NCBI GenBank assembly: GCA_910577045.1 | Contig: CAJTLB010000001.1 | Coordinates: 186,001 to 250,000, forward strand | Length of the DNA: 64,000 nt | DNA from: an uncultured Lachnospiraceae bacterium | GTDB lineage: Bacteria; Bacillota; Clostridia; Lachnospirales; Lachnospiraceae | Reading direction: 5' to 3' | In this document: piece by piece, positions 8,618 through 16,463 of the stretch | How the letters are laid out: every line of letters begins with the position of its first letter | Position numbering within the stretch: position 1 is the first letter of the stretch | Notes under the pieces: model-generated | The model's database searches: none | What the model was told of the DNA's origin: nothing | What the model saw: only the letters and a program-made list of their open reading frames with translations | Program-made: the position numbers and the translations under genes

Positions 8618-9931
8618 ATGGTAAAAGTAGTGAAGTTTGGTGGAAGCTCCTTGGCAAATGCGGAGCAATTTAGGAAAGTGGCGGATATTATCCATGCAGA
8701 AGAGTCAAGGAGATATATTGTGCCGTCTGCACCTGGAAAACGTTTTAATGGGGATGCAAAGGTGACAGATATGTTATATGATTGTTATTCTTCGAAAAAA
8801 GAAGATTTCAGGAATAAACTAGAGGCAATTAAGGCACGTTATAATGAAATTATTAGAGATCTAAAATTGGATTTATCTTTGGAGAAGGAATTTGAAACAA
8901 TGGAAGCGTGCTTTATTGGAAAAGCAGGCCGTGATTATGCTGCATCCCGTGGGGAGTACTTAAATGGGATTGTCCTGGCAAATTATTTGGGGTATGATTT
9001 TATTGATGCGGCAGAGGTAATTTTTTTTGATGAAAAAGGAAATTTTGACGCAGAAAAAACAAATAAAATCTTGTCAGATCGGCTAAGTTCTGTAGAACGT
9101 GCTGTAATACCGGGATTTTATGGGACTATGCCAAATGATACCATTAAAACGTTTTCCCGTGGGGGATCAGATATTACAGGCTCTATTGTAGCAAAAGCAG
9201 TAAGGGCAGATTTATATGAAAACTGGACGGATGTTTCTGGCTTTCTTGTAACAGATCCAAGGATTATTGAAGATCCAGCAGTGATTACTACCATTACTTA
9301 TAGGGAACTTCGGGAGTTGTCCTATATGGGGGCAACAGTGCTTCATGAAGAAGCGATTTTTCCAGTAAGGAAAGAAGGCATCCCAATTAATATCCGTAAT
9401 ACCAATGCCCCAGATGATATGGGGACTATGATTGTGGAGAGCACGTCAAAAAAATCAGAATATACCATTACAGGGATTGCAGGCAAGCGAGGGTTTACCA
9501 GCGTTAGTATTGAAAAGGATATGATGAATTCTGAACTAGGTTTTGGCAGGAAGGTATTGGAAGTATTTGAGAAAAATGGGATTTCTTTTGAACATATGCC
9601 ATCTGGGATTGATACTATGGGCGTAATTATCCAGCAAGCAGAGTTTGAAAAGAAGGAACAGGAGATTTTGGCAGGGCTGCATCGGAATGTACAGCCAGAT
9701 AGTATAGAAATTATTTCTGATATGGCATTAATCGCTGTAGTAGGGCGTGGAATGAAATCGACTAGAGGGACAGCAGGAAGAATATTCTCAGCACTTGCCC
9801 ATGCCAGGGTTAATGTAAAAATGATTGATCAAGGATCAAGTGAGTTAAATATAATTGTTGGTGTAAATGATGATGATTTTGAAACAGCAATTAAAGCAAT
9901 TTATGATATTTTTGTAACAGCAAGGCTGTAG
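8618..9931 (+). CDS. lysC: Aspartate kinase
   Basis: A 437-residue aspartate kinase, the first step of the Lys/Thr/Met pathway (aspartate to aspartyl phosphate). It opens with the ATP-site motif VVKFGGSSLAN and has the catalytic tract FSRGGSDITGSIVAK. The C-terminal third carries two ACT-type regulatory regions (IAGKRGFTSVSIEKDM and LIAVVGRGMKST). The start has the ribosome site CTGGAGG and a consensus promoter upstream. The next enzyme of the pathway, asd, is also in the window but 36 kb away. Feedback inhibition by an amino acid is expected from the ACT domains; which one cannot be told. Confidence 0.94.
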   Translation: MVKVVKFGGSSLANAEQFRKVADIIHAEESRRYIVPSAPGKRFNGDAKVTDMLYDCYSSKKEDFRNKLEAIKARYNEIIRDLKLDLSLEKEFETMEACFIGKAGRDYAASRGEYLNGIVLANYLGYDFIDAAEVIFFDEKGNFDAEKTNKILSDRLSSVERAVIPGFYGTMPNDTIKTFSRGGSDITGSIVAKAVRADLYENWTDVSGFLVTDPRIIEDPAVITTITYRELRELSYMGATVLHEEAIFPVRKEGIPINIRNTNAPDDMGTMIVESTSKKSEYTITGIAGKRGFTSVSIEKDMMNSELGFGRKVLEVFEKNGISFEHMPSGIDTMGVIIQQAEFEKKEQEILAGLHRNVQPDSIEIISDMALIAVVGRGMKSTRGTAGRIFSALAHARVNVKMIDQGSSELNIIVGVNDDDFETAIKAIYDIFVTARL

Positions 9932-9961
9932 GATAAAAGAAAGGGGAAGAGAAGTTAAGAA

Positions 9962-10801
9962 ATGAAGAAGGTACGAAAAAAAGCTACTATATTATTAATG
10001 GTTATAGTGTTAGCAGGTGCCTTTATGCAGGCAAAGGCAGAGAATGTAGCTGCTGCACCTGAGGTAAACGTAAAAGAGGAAGGCGGCTATGAGGTAACGT
10101 TTACTTATCAAAATAAGGAAGCACAAAATGTCTATGTGTGGGGAAGTTTTAATAATTATACATTAAATGATCCAGCATGGCAGATGGAAAAGAAGGAAAA
10201 TGGAGAATGGGAATTAATAACAGATATGGCAGATGGCGTGTGGCAGTACCGTTTTGTCGTAGATGGCATTTGGGTAAATGACCCTGAAAATACTACTTAT
10301 TATCCTGATACCCAGAATAATAAACTGGTAGTGGCAGAGAAAAGCCCTATTATAAATGGAGATACAGTAACATTTAACTATCCGGTTTCAATGCTTCCTG
10401 CTGATGCTACAAAAGTAACAATTACAGGCGGGTTTAATAACTGGGCAGAGCAAGAAATGATCCTCTCGGCAGATGGGACGCATTATACTTGTTCTTTTAG
10501 CGGATTGCCAGCAAATACTTATGAGTATGGTTTTCAGGTGTATACGCCAGCTACAGGGACAACGCATTATCCATGTAGGGCGTATTGTGGGGATTATTAT
10601 AATATGCACGCCGCTTGTTTAGGGGGAAATAGTGTATTTACAATTCAGCCTACCGTTTATCCAAACCAGCCGCAAGTAAACCAACAGCAAGTATATTATC
10701 CAACAAATGAAAATTATTATGTTCCAACATATGGGTATGGCTGCCATGGTTCTTATTATAATTCAGGTTATTACCGTGGTCATAGAGGCCATTGCCATTA
10801 A
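9962..10801 (+). CDS. Secreted protein with two glycogen-binding-like (CBM48/AMPK-type) domains
   Basis: A 279-residue exported protein. A signal peptide spans about residues 1-26 (KKVRKKATILLMVIVLAGAF). Two tandem early-set domains follow, each with the glycogen-binding signature: VYVWGSFNNY near residue 58 and VTITGGFNNW near 153. Such domains bind alpha-glucans. The tail after residue 220 is rich in Tyr, Gly, His and Gln and looks disordered. There is no catalytic domain, so binding or scaffolding is more likely than enzymatic action. It follows lysC by 30 bases but shares no obvious function with it. It ends at a terminator that overlaps the next, convergent gene. Confidence 0.75.
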   Translation: MKKVRKKATILLMVIVLAGAFMQAKAENVAAAPEVNVKEEGGYEVTFTYQNKEAQNVYVWGSFNNYTLNDPAWQMEKKENGEWELITDMADGVWQYRFVVDGIWVNDPENTTYYPDTQNNKLVVAEKSPIINGDTVTFNYPVSMLPADATKVTITGGFNNWAEQEMILSADGTHYTCSFSGLPANTYEYGFQVYTPATGTTHYPCRAYCGDYYNMHAACLGGNSVFTIQPTVYPNQPQVNQQQVYYPTNENYYVPTYGYGCHGSYYNSGYYRGHRGHCH

Positions 10802-10805
10802 AAGG

Positions 10806-11327
10806 CTACTGGGACGTGCCAGAGGCGTGAAAAGCTTCTGGTACGTTTTTTTGTATGCAGCACCATTCTTTTGTAAGGCGTTCTAAAGAGTAGGAGGCAT
10901 TTGCCGGGCTAGTGGAAGGGAGTTTTGTAATAGGTAAAGAAGATGGATTAGCACAATATCGTAGAAACAAGTCATAGGCTTTCTGGCCGTTTGCATAAAT
11001 ATGGGTAATAGGGGCAGATAAAGTAATCCTTGTAATATCATTTGGGATTACATTGCGGATACTAATATCACTAGAACCATGGATATCACAACTTTTTATA
11101 ACGTCCCAAACCGCAATAGAGTGCCCTAATAGAAATGCCTTTTTTTCTTCTATAGAAGAGGGGATAGGACTTTTTAGAATAGCAGCAAGTACTTTCCAAA
11201 ACCGGTTTTGTGGATGCCCATAATAAAAATGGGTTTCTCTGGATTTTATAGAAGGGAATGTGCCAAGTATTAAAATATGGGAGTTTTGGTTATAAACAGG
11301 TTCAAATTGGTGAATGTGTGTTTCCAT
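10806..11327 (-). CDS. Uracil/hypoxanthine-DNA glycosylase family protein (DNA-deoxyinosine glycosylase type)
   Basis: A 173-residue protein of the uracil-DNA glycosylase superfamily, closest in pattern to the deoxyinosine (family 6) glycosylases. The motif LILGTFPSIKSRE near the N-terminus and YYGHPQNRFWKVL match that group, and VWDVIKSCDIHGSSD follows. The C-terminal tract KLPSTSPANAS holds the second conserved motif. The enzyme would remove deaminated bases from DNA. The start at 11327 is set by the site AGAAAGGGGC; a longer upstream frame has no ribosome site. Its last codons lie inside the terminator hairpin of the convergent neighbour. Confidence 0.82.
   Translation of the reverse strand: METHIHQFEPVYNQNSHILILGTFPSIKSRETHFYYGHPQNRFWKVLAAILKSPIPSSIEEKKAFLLGHSIAVWDVIKSCDIHGSSDISIRNVIPNDITRITLSAPITHIYANGQKAYDLFLRYCANPSSLPITKLPSTSPANASYSLERLTKEWCCIQKNVPEAFHASGTSQ
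10814..10852 (+). terminator. Terminator hairpin overlapping the 3' end of the convergent glycosylase gene
   Basis: Stem ACGTGCCAGAGGC (10814-10826) pairs with GCTTCTGGTACGT (10834-10846), then a T-run. It ends the upstream + strand transcript, and its minus strand encodes the last residues of the glycosylase. Confidence 0.75.
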
Positions 11328-11522
11328 AGTGCCCCTTTCTGTTTTATGGTTATAATATGTTTTATTAAGTATAACATATGGTGGGGTACTTGTGTAGAAT
11401 CTTAAGAAAAAAAGTGCTTTCCTCAAAGGGGGCTGTCTGGTAAAATATGCAAATAGAGGTTATAAAAAAGCAGATCAAAAATTAGGAAAAGATGGTTTGC
11501 TTTTTAAAAGGAAGGAGAAAAA

Positions 11523-12380
11523 ATGGATTTTATAGAAATTTTAAAAGCAATTTTATTTGGAATTGTAGAAGGGGTTACAGAATGGCTGCCAATTAGTAGT
11601 ACAGGGCATATGATTTTATTAGAAAATTTTGTATCCTTTACAGGTTTATCAGACGGTTTTTTTTCGATGTTTGAAGTGGTAATCCAGCTTGGGGCTATTT
11701 TTGCAGTTGTATTGTTGTTTTGGAATAAAATATTTCCATTTACCTTAGACAAAGAAAAAGGATATAGCCAAAAAGGCATATTGTCATTGGTAGATAAAGA
11801 TATTATGAATATGTGGTTTAAAATAGTAGTAGCTTGTATCCCTGCTATTATATTTGCTGCATTGGGGTTAGATGAAGTATGTGAGGCACATTTATACCAT
11901 TATGTGCCAGTCGCAATTGCATTAATTGTATTTGGTGTTGCATTTATATGGATTGAGGAAATCCATAAAGGAAAAAAGGCAAAAATAACACAACTGGCCC
12001 AATTAAGTTATAAAACAGCATTTATTATTGGCTTATTCCAGTTAATTGCTGCTATTTTCCCGGGGACATCCCGTTCAGGGGCAACCATTCTTGGCGCATT
12101 GTTAATTGGCGTTTCTAGGACGACAGCAGCAGAGTTTACTTTTTTCCTTGCCATACCAGTTATGTTTGGCGCAAGCTTATTAAAGTTATTAAAGTTTGGG
12201 TTTTCTTTTACTAATACAGAATTAGCGGTTTTAATTGTTGGAATGGTAACAGCATTTTTAGTTTCTGTCCTTGTAATACAATTTTTAATGGACTATATTA
12301 AAAAGCATGATTTTAAACTATTTGGCTGGTATCGGATTGCATTAGGCATTATAGTACTGGTGTACCATTTTATGGTATAA
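11523..12380 (+). CDS. uppP: Undecaprenyl-diphosphatase
   Basis: A 285-residue integral membrane protein of the UppP/BacA family. It recycles undecaprenyl diphosphate to the monophosphate lipid carrier used for peptidoglycan and other wall polymers; overexpression gives bacitracin resistance. Both signature regions are present: EGVTEWLPISSTGHM near the N-terminus and PGTSRSGATILGALL in the middle. The ribosome site AAGGAAGGAG lies just upstream. A possible hairpin at about 11466-11507 precedes it in the leader, but its role is unclear. The next gene follows by 24 bases and is probably cotranscribed. Confidence 0.95.
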   Translation: MDFIEILKAILFGIVEGVTEWLPISSTGHMILLENFVSFTGLSDGFFSMFEVVIQLGAIFAVVLLFWNKIFPFTLDKEKGYSQKGILSLVDKDIMNMWFKIVVACIPAIIFAALGLDEVCEAHLYHYVPVAIALIVFGVAFIWIEEIHKGKKAKITQLAQLSYKTAFIIGLFQLIAAIFPGTSRSGATILGALLIGVSRTTAAEFTFFLAIPVMFGASLLKLLKFGFSFTNTELAVLIVGMVTAFLVSVLVIQFLMDYIKKHDFKLFGWYRIALGIIVLVYHFMV

Positions 12381-12404
12381 TGTCTCACATAAGAACGGAG
12401 AAAA

Positions 12405-13172
12405 ATGATGAAGGGAATATCTTTAAACAGGAACCAAATTAAATATTTGGTTATTGTCGCAATGCTTATTGACCATATTGCGTGGGCATTTGTGCCAATG
12501 CAGTCTTTATTAGGGCAGGTTATGCACTTTATTGGCCGTTTGACAGGGCCTACTATGGCATATTTTTTAGTAGAAGGATATTTGCATACTAGGAATGTGA
12601 AAAAATATGCAATACGGTTAGGGTTTTTTGCTTTGGTTTCTTGGCTCCCGTTTACCTTATTTGAATTTGGCATGTTGCCTATTACCATCTATACGGGGAA
12701 AGTAGTAAACGGAATAAGTTTTTATCTGGGAGCCATTAATAGTTCGGTGGTAGTTTATCCATTTTTTGGGGTAGTTTATACATTATTCCTTAGCTTGCTT
12801 GCTGTTTGGCTTTGGGATAAAGGAAGGTGCCCAAAATGGTGCAAAATACTAGGGATAATGGGATTATGTCTATTATCTGCCTTTGGTGATTGGCCTATTT
12901 TTGATGTTATTTATGCCTTGTTCTTTTTTGTGTTCCATAACCAGACAAAGAAAAAATGGGTTTCTTTTAGTATTATAACAATATGTACTTTTATATTTGG
13001 CGGGTTTTCGATATGGGGGCTATATCAATTAGGAATTTTTATGGTGCCATTTTTAATACAATTTAGTTATAATGGAGAGGGCGGAAGCAAAAAACCAGTG
13101 CATAAATGGTTTTTTTATGTGTTTTATCCGTTGCATTTATTGGTGTTAGGATTGCTGAAATATGGAATTTAG
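12405..13172 (+). CDS. TraX-family membrane protein
   Basis: A 255-residue polytopic membrane protein of the TraX family, named after the F-plasmid pilin N-acetyltransferase. The N-terminal tract NQIKYLVIVAMLIDHIAW and the later RLTGPTMAYFLVEGYLHT are characteristic. About seven hydrophobic segments are visible. Chromosomal TraX homologues in Firmicutes are common and are not tied to conjugation; they probably acylate an unknown membrane or surface acceptor. It lies downstream of uppP and ends at a bidirectional terminator. ATG codons at 12405 and 12408 are both possible starts. Confidence 0.83.
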   Translation: MMKGISLNRNQIKYLVIVAMLIDHIAWAFVPMQSLLGQVMHFIGRLTGPTMAYFLVEGYLHTRNVKKYAIRLGFFALVSWLPFTLFEFGMLPITIYTGKVVNGISFYLGAINSSVVVYPFFGVVYTLFLSLLAVWLWDKGRCPKWCKILGIMGLCLLSAFGDWPIFDVIYALFFFVFHNQTKKKWVSFSIITICTFIFGGFSIWGLYQLGIFMVPFLIQFSYNGEGGSKKPVHKWFFYVFYPLHLLVLGLLKYGI

Positions 13173-13173
13173 T

Positions 13174-13215
13174 AAAAAAGCGCAGCCATGTGGTGGAATA
13201 GGCTGCGCTTTTTAT
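13174..13215. terminator. Bidirectional terminator between convergent genes
   Basis: Perfect 10-bp stem AAGCGCAGCC (13179-13188) and GGCTGCGCTT (13201-13210), flanked by an A-run and a T-run. It serves the TraX-like gene and the pectinesterase gene. Confidence 0.85.
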
Positions 13216-13226
13216 ATTATAATTAA

Positions 13227-14189
13227 TTATTGCAAAGATGGTTTCCAATCACCAAGTACTTTATCCATAGAAAAATCTGTGGGATCTTCTAGCTGGTGTG
13301 ACCAAGGCACCCGGCTTTCTGGTGCTGCGCCAGGGCCAGTGGAATGATATTCTGCATAAAAGGTAGTAGTTTCTGCTTCTGGCTTGTTCCAATTGTGCCA
13401 TCCTTCTTTGCGGATATGTTCCCCTAAGTAACAATTAATTAAGACTGTTTTAGCAAAATTACGCCATGGTCGCCCAAGATAGACAGAATTTGGCGGGCAG
13501 TCAGAAGTAAAGCGACATTCAGAAAATACATAGCCATATTCTTGTCCCTCTGCAGTAGAGGCAGCCGTAGTATATCCTTGGATTGCCCCTTCTTCATGCC
13601 GGTTAGAGTATATTTCACAATGGTCAAAAAAGGCAGTTGCACTTCCAAAAATAAAGTCTACCCCGCCACAAATAAAACAGTTCCGGTATAAATGCCTGCC
13701 GTTGATGCGCGGCGCAAATTCTTTTGGCCCAACAAAGCCGTTTTTTTGTATTACAGTAGGCGGGAGGGGGCCAGTAAAGATAGTATCTTGATCTCCAAGG
13801 AAATGGCAGTTTTCAAAATAAATACAATCTCCGTCTATATAAACAGCAAGTGCTTGCCCAACTTCTCTCCCAAGGCCGGCAGAATTTTCAAAAGTGATAT
13901 TTTTAGCAGTAAAATCATGGGTATCAATAAAAACAGATTGGGAACGGAATGTGCCACGTTTCATGCCATCTTCCATAAGCATATTGGCATAATTGTGGAA
14001 TGTTAAAATAGTAGATGTCACTTCCTCCCCTTCCAAAGTGAGATAAGGGCGATCAATAGTAAGTAATTCGGTATAAGTGCCAGATTTTATAAAAATAGTA
14101 ATAGGCTGCGTATTTTCTTTTGGAATAGAATTTATGGCATCTTGGACTTTTGTAAAATCACCAGAACCATCTTTTGCAACAGTAATCAT
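13227..14189 (-). CDS. Pectinesterase (CE8), cytoplasmic form
   Basis: A 320-residue carbohydrate esterase family 8 pectin methylesterase, which removes methyl groups from galacturonan. The family motifs are all present in order: SGTYTE, QALAVYIDGD, GDQDTIF, GGVDFIFGS (catalytic Asp) and LGRPWRNFAKT. There is no signal peptide; the protein begins directly with MITVAKDGSGDFTKV. It would therefore act on imported methylated oligogalacturonides inside the cell. No other pectin genes are next to it. The start has an AAGGAG site eight bases upstream. The call is firm from the complete active site. Confidence 0.92.
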   Translation of the reverse strand: MITVAKDGSGDFTKVQDAINSIPKENTQPITIFIKSGTYTELLTIDRPYLTLEGEEVTSTILTFHNYANMLMEDGMKRGTFRSQSVFIDTHDFTAKNITFENSAGLGREVGQALAVYIDGDCIYFENCHFLGDQDTIFTGPLPPTVIQKNGFVGPKEFAPRINGRHLYRNCFICGGVDFIFGSATAFFDHCEIYSNRHEEGAIQGYTTAASTAEGQEYGYVFSECRFTSDCPPNSVYLGRPWRNFAKTVLINCYLGEHIRKEGWHNWNKPEAETTTFYAEYHSTGPGAAPESRVPWSHQLEDPTDFSMDKVLGDWKPSLQ

Positions 14190-14256
14190 AATAACAATTC
14201 TCCTTTTTATTTATTGCTGGTATTTCTTTGATTATAGCTTGTGAAAAGAATAGAAA

Positions 14257-14354
14257 GGAGCTGTCACAAAATAGAAACTTAATACCCTATAAAGTATAGA
14301 TAACGAAGAATATTTACTATATATTGTATAAAAATTTTATTTTGCAACAGCCCC
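14257..14354 (-). terminator. Long inverted repeat after the alcohol dehydrogenase gene
   Basis: Arms of 17 bases (14257-14273 and 14338-14354) pair with only wobble differences across a 64-base loop. On the minus strand the first arm begins GGGGCTGTTGC and the second ends AGCTCC before a T-rich stretch. It is a probable terminator, and its start resembles the GGGGCCATTGC hairpins at 31489 and 32733. Confidence 0.5.
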
Positions 14355-14379
14355 TTAAGTGGTAAGAAGGTTTTTTGGT

Positions 14380-15558
14380 TTAAAATTCTACTGCTGTCCC
14401 ATAATATGTACAAGTTAATAATTTTTCCATTTCAGCAGGGGTGATTGCCCTTGGGTTAGAGCCAGTACAAGCATCACCTACAGCTAGTTCAGCGATTTTA
14501 GCAACTTTTTCTTTAAATTCAGCTTCTACAATGCCAAATTCTTGTAAAGTTTTTGGAATATTTAATTTGACATTATATTCGTCAATCTTTTTACATAGTT
14601 TTGCAACACATTCGGAATCAGAGCCTGTAATTCCTACGCTTCTTGCAATAGCAGCGTAACGCTCTTTAGCAGTTTGATCTTTGGCGTTATATTGGATAAC
14701 ATAAGGAAGATAAATCGCATTCGCACAGCCATGAGGAATATGCCCAGTGCTAAAAGCAGCACCTGTCTTATGAGCCATAGAATGGACAATGCCAAGTAAA
14801 GCATTGCTGAAAGCCTGGCCAGCTAAACATTGTGCATAGTGCATTTGTTCCCTAGATGCCATACAGCCATTATAAGAATCTGGCAAATATTCAAATACCA
14901 TGCTAATCGCCTTTAATGCAAGCGGATCGGTAAATGGGCTGTTTAAAGTAGAAACATAAGCTTCAATAGCATGGGTTAATGCATCCATGCCAGTATGTGC
15001 TGTTAAAGTAGGAGGCATTGTTTCAGCAAGATCAGGATCTACAATGGCAACATCTGGTGTAATATTAAAGTCTGCCAAAGGATATTTAATACCTTTTGCA
15101 TAATCAGTAATAACAGAAAATGCAGTTACTTCTGTAGCTGTCCCAGAAGTAGAAGGGATAGCAAGGAATTTTGCTTTCTGCCTTAATTCAGGGAAAGAGA
15201 AAGGCTGTAAAATAGCTTCAAAGGAGGTATCAGGATATTCATAAAATACCCACATAGCCTTTGCCGCGTCAATTGGGGAACCGCCGCCCATGGCGATAAT
15301 CCAGTCTGGTTCAAAGTCACGCATAGCCTGTGCACCCTTCATTACAGTTTCCACAGATGGATCTGGTTCTACGCCTTCAAAAAGTTGGGTTTCAATGCCA
15401 GCTTCTTTTAGATAAGCAAGAACTTTGTCCACAAAGCCAAACCTTTTCATAGAGCCGCCGCCCAAAACAACAATGGCTTTCTTGCCCTTTAAAGTTTTTA
15501 GGTGTTCCAAAGCACCTTTTCCATAATACATATCTCTTGGTAGGGTAAATCTCATCAT
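14380..15558 (-). CDS. Iron-containing alcohol dehydrogenase
   Basis: A 392-residue group III (iron-dependent) alcohol dehydrogenase that interconverts aldehydes and alcohols with NAD(P)H. The nucleotide-binding motif is MGGGSPIDAAKAMW. The metal site is seen in DALTHAIEAYVS and in HSMAHKTGAAFSTGHIPHG, which supply the aspartate and histidines. The length is typical of the butanol dehydrogenase-like subgroup, but the substrate is unknown. A strong AAGGAGG site precedes the start; a second ATG one codon on is equally possible. The gene is monocistronic, with its own promoter and an operator-like dyad. Confidence 0.9.
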   Translation of the reverse strand: MMRFTLPRDMYYGKGALEHLKTLKGKKAIVVLGGGSMKRFGFVDKVLAYLKEAGIETQLFEGVEPDPSVETVMKGAQAMRDFEPDWIIAMGGGSPIDAAKAMWVFYEYPDTSFEAILQPFSFPELRQKAKFLAIPSTSGTATEVTAFSVITDYAKGIKYPLADFNITPDVAIVDPDLAETMPPTLTAHTGMDALTHAIEAYVSTLNSPFTDPLALKAISMVFEYLPDSYNGCMASREQMHYAQCLAGQAFSNALLGIVHSMAHKTGAAFSTGHIPHGCANAIYLPYVIQYNAKDQTAKERYAAIARSVGITGSDSECVAKLCKKIDEYNVKLNIPKTLQEFGIVEAEFKEKVAKIAELAVGDACTGSNPRAITPAEMEKLLTCTYYGTAVEF

Positions 15559-15584
15559 GACAATAATCCTCCTTAATAAATTTG

Positions 15585-15610
15585 TATTGTAATACTTCTA
15601 TTTTACAATA
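15585..15610 (-). promoter_or_regulatory. Operator-like dyad at the alcohol dehydrogenase promoter
   Basis: Perfect 8-bp inverted repeat TATTGTAA (15585-15592) and TTACAATA (15603-15610), separated by 10 bases. It overlaps the -10 element and start region of the minus-strand promoter, as expected for a repressor site. It does not match the Rex consensus well, and the regulator is unknown. Confidence 0.5.
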
Positions 15611-15628
15611 TAACGAGGAATAATTCAA
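15600..15628 (-). promoter_or_regulatory. Sigma-A promoter for the alcohol dehydrogenase gene
   Basis: On the minus strand, TTGAAT (15628-15623) and TAAAAT (15605-15600) with a 17-bp spacer. Confidence 0.7.
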
Positions 15629-15723
15629 TATCCCTCTTTTCTTTTTAGGGATTTTCGTATATTATGGATAGAAATGGGAAAATTTTAAATATGCGTAGTT
15701 TCTACGTAAGAGGAGGCACAAAT

Positions 15724-16329
15724 ATGTATTTATATATTATGCGGCATGGGGAAACGGAGGATAATACGAAAAGAATTTTGCAAGGGCAGAAGAATAACCC
15801 GTTAAATAACCAAGGAAAAAAACAGGCATTGGAGGCAAGGGAACAGCTAAAAGATATTGTATTTGATAAAATTTATGTAAGCCCGCTTATCCGTGCAATA
15901 GAAACAGCAGAATTAGTAACAGGAAGGAAAAAAGAAGAATTTATAGTAGAAAATAGGATTATAGAGATTGGGTTTGGGGCATTAGAAGGGACGCCAAGTG
16001 ATAAAATGGAACCTCCTTACAATAATTTTTTTAAAGCCCCAACTTGTTACCCTGCCCCAGAAGGAGGAGAATCCCTAGAAGAGCTTTCTAGGCGCACTTG
16101 GTCATTTTTGGAAGAAATAAAAGGAAAGTTTAATGGAAAAAAGATTTTAGTGGTATCCCATGGCGCAGCGATCCATTCTATGGTTTACCAAATAAAAAAA
16201 CAAAGTATGGAACAGTTTTGGGATATGAAACTGGGAAATTGTGGGATTGTAGAGATTAGTGATGAATCGGGCGAGTATGAAATTATAAAGGAATGTCAGA
16301 AAAGAGATACTCATTATACTAGGTTTTGA
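15724..16329 (+). CDS. Histidine phosphatase family protein
   Basis: A 201-residue phosphoglycerate-mutase-like phosphatase. The N-terminal RHG motif is in MRHGETEDNTKRILQGQ; the second catalytic histidine is in VSHGAAIHSM. Members remove phosphate from small metabolites or proteins, and the substrate here cannot be told. The start at 15724 is fixed by AAGAGGAGG directly upstream; the longer upstream frame lacks a ribosome site. It stands alone between the divergent alcohol dehydrogenase gene and the decarboxylase operon. Confidence 0.88.
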   Translation: MYLYIMRHGETEDNTKRILQGQKNNPLNNQGKKQALEAREQLKDIVFDKIYVSPLIRAIETAELVTGRKKEEFIVENRIIEIGFGALEGTPSDKMEPPYNNFFKAPTCYPAPEGGESLEELSRRTWSFLEEIKGKFNGKKILVVSHGAAIHSMVYQIKKQSMEQFWDMKLGNCGIVEISDESGEYEIIKECQKRDTHYTRF

Positions 16330-16386
16330 TTCTGCTAAGGTTTTTGTATAGTAGCTGGATATTATGAAAAATCTTTACAAATATGC

Positions 16387-16415
16387 TTGAATTTTCCGGT
16401 AGAGTGATATAGAAT
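16387..16415 (+). promoter_or_regulatory. Sigma-A promoter for the decarboxylase operon
   Basis: TTGAAT at 16387-16392 and TAGAAT at 16410-16415 with a 17-bp spacer. Confidence 0.7.
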
Positions 16416-16463
16416 TAAAATTGGCAGAATTTATACATTATTATAAAAATGGAGGGCTGAATC

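Noticed and set aside
11466..11507. Hairpin upstream of uppP as a regulatory attenuator
   Set aside because: Pairing is short and AT-rich, and no alternative structure or leader peptide is evident.
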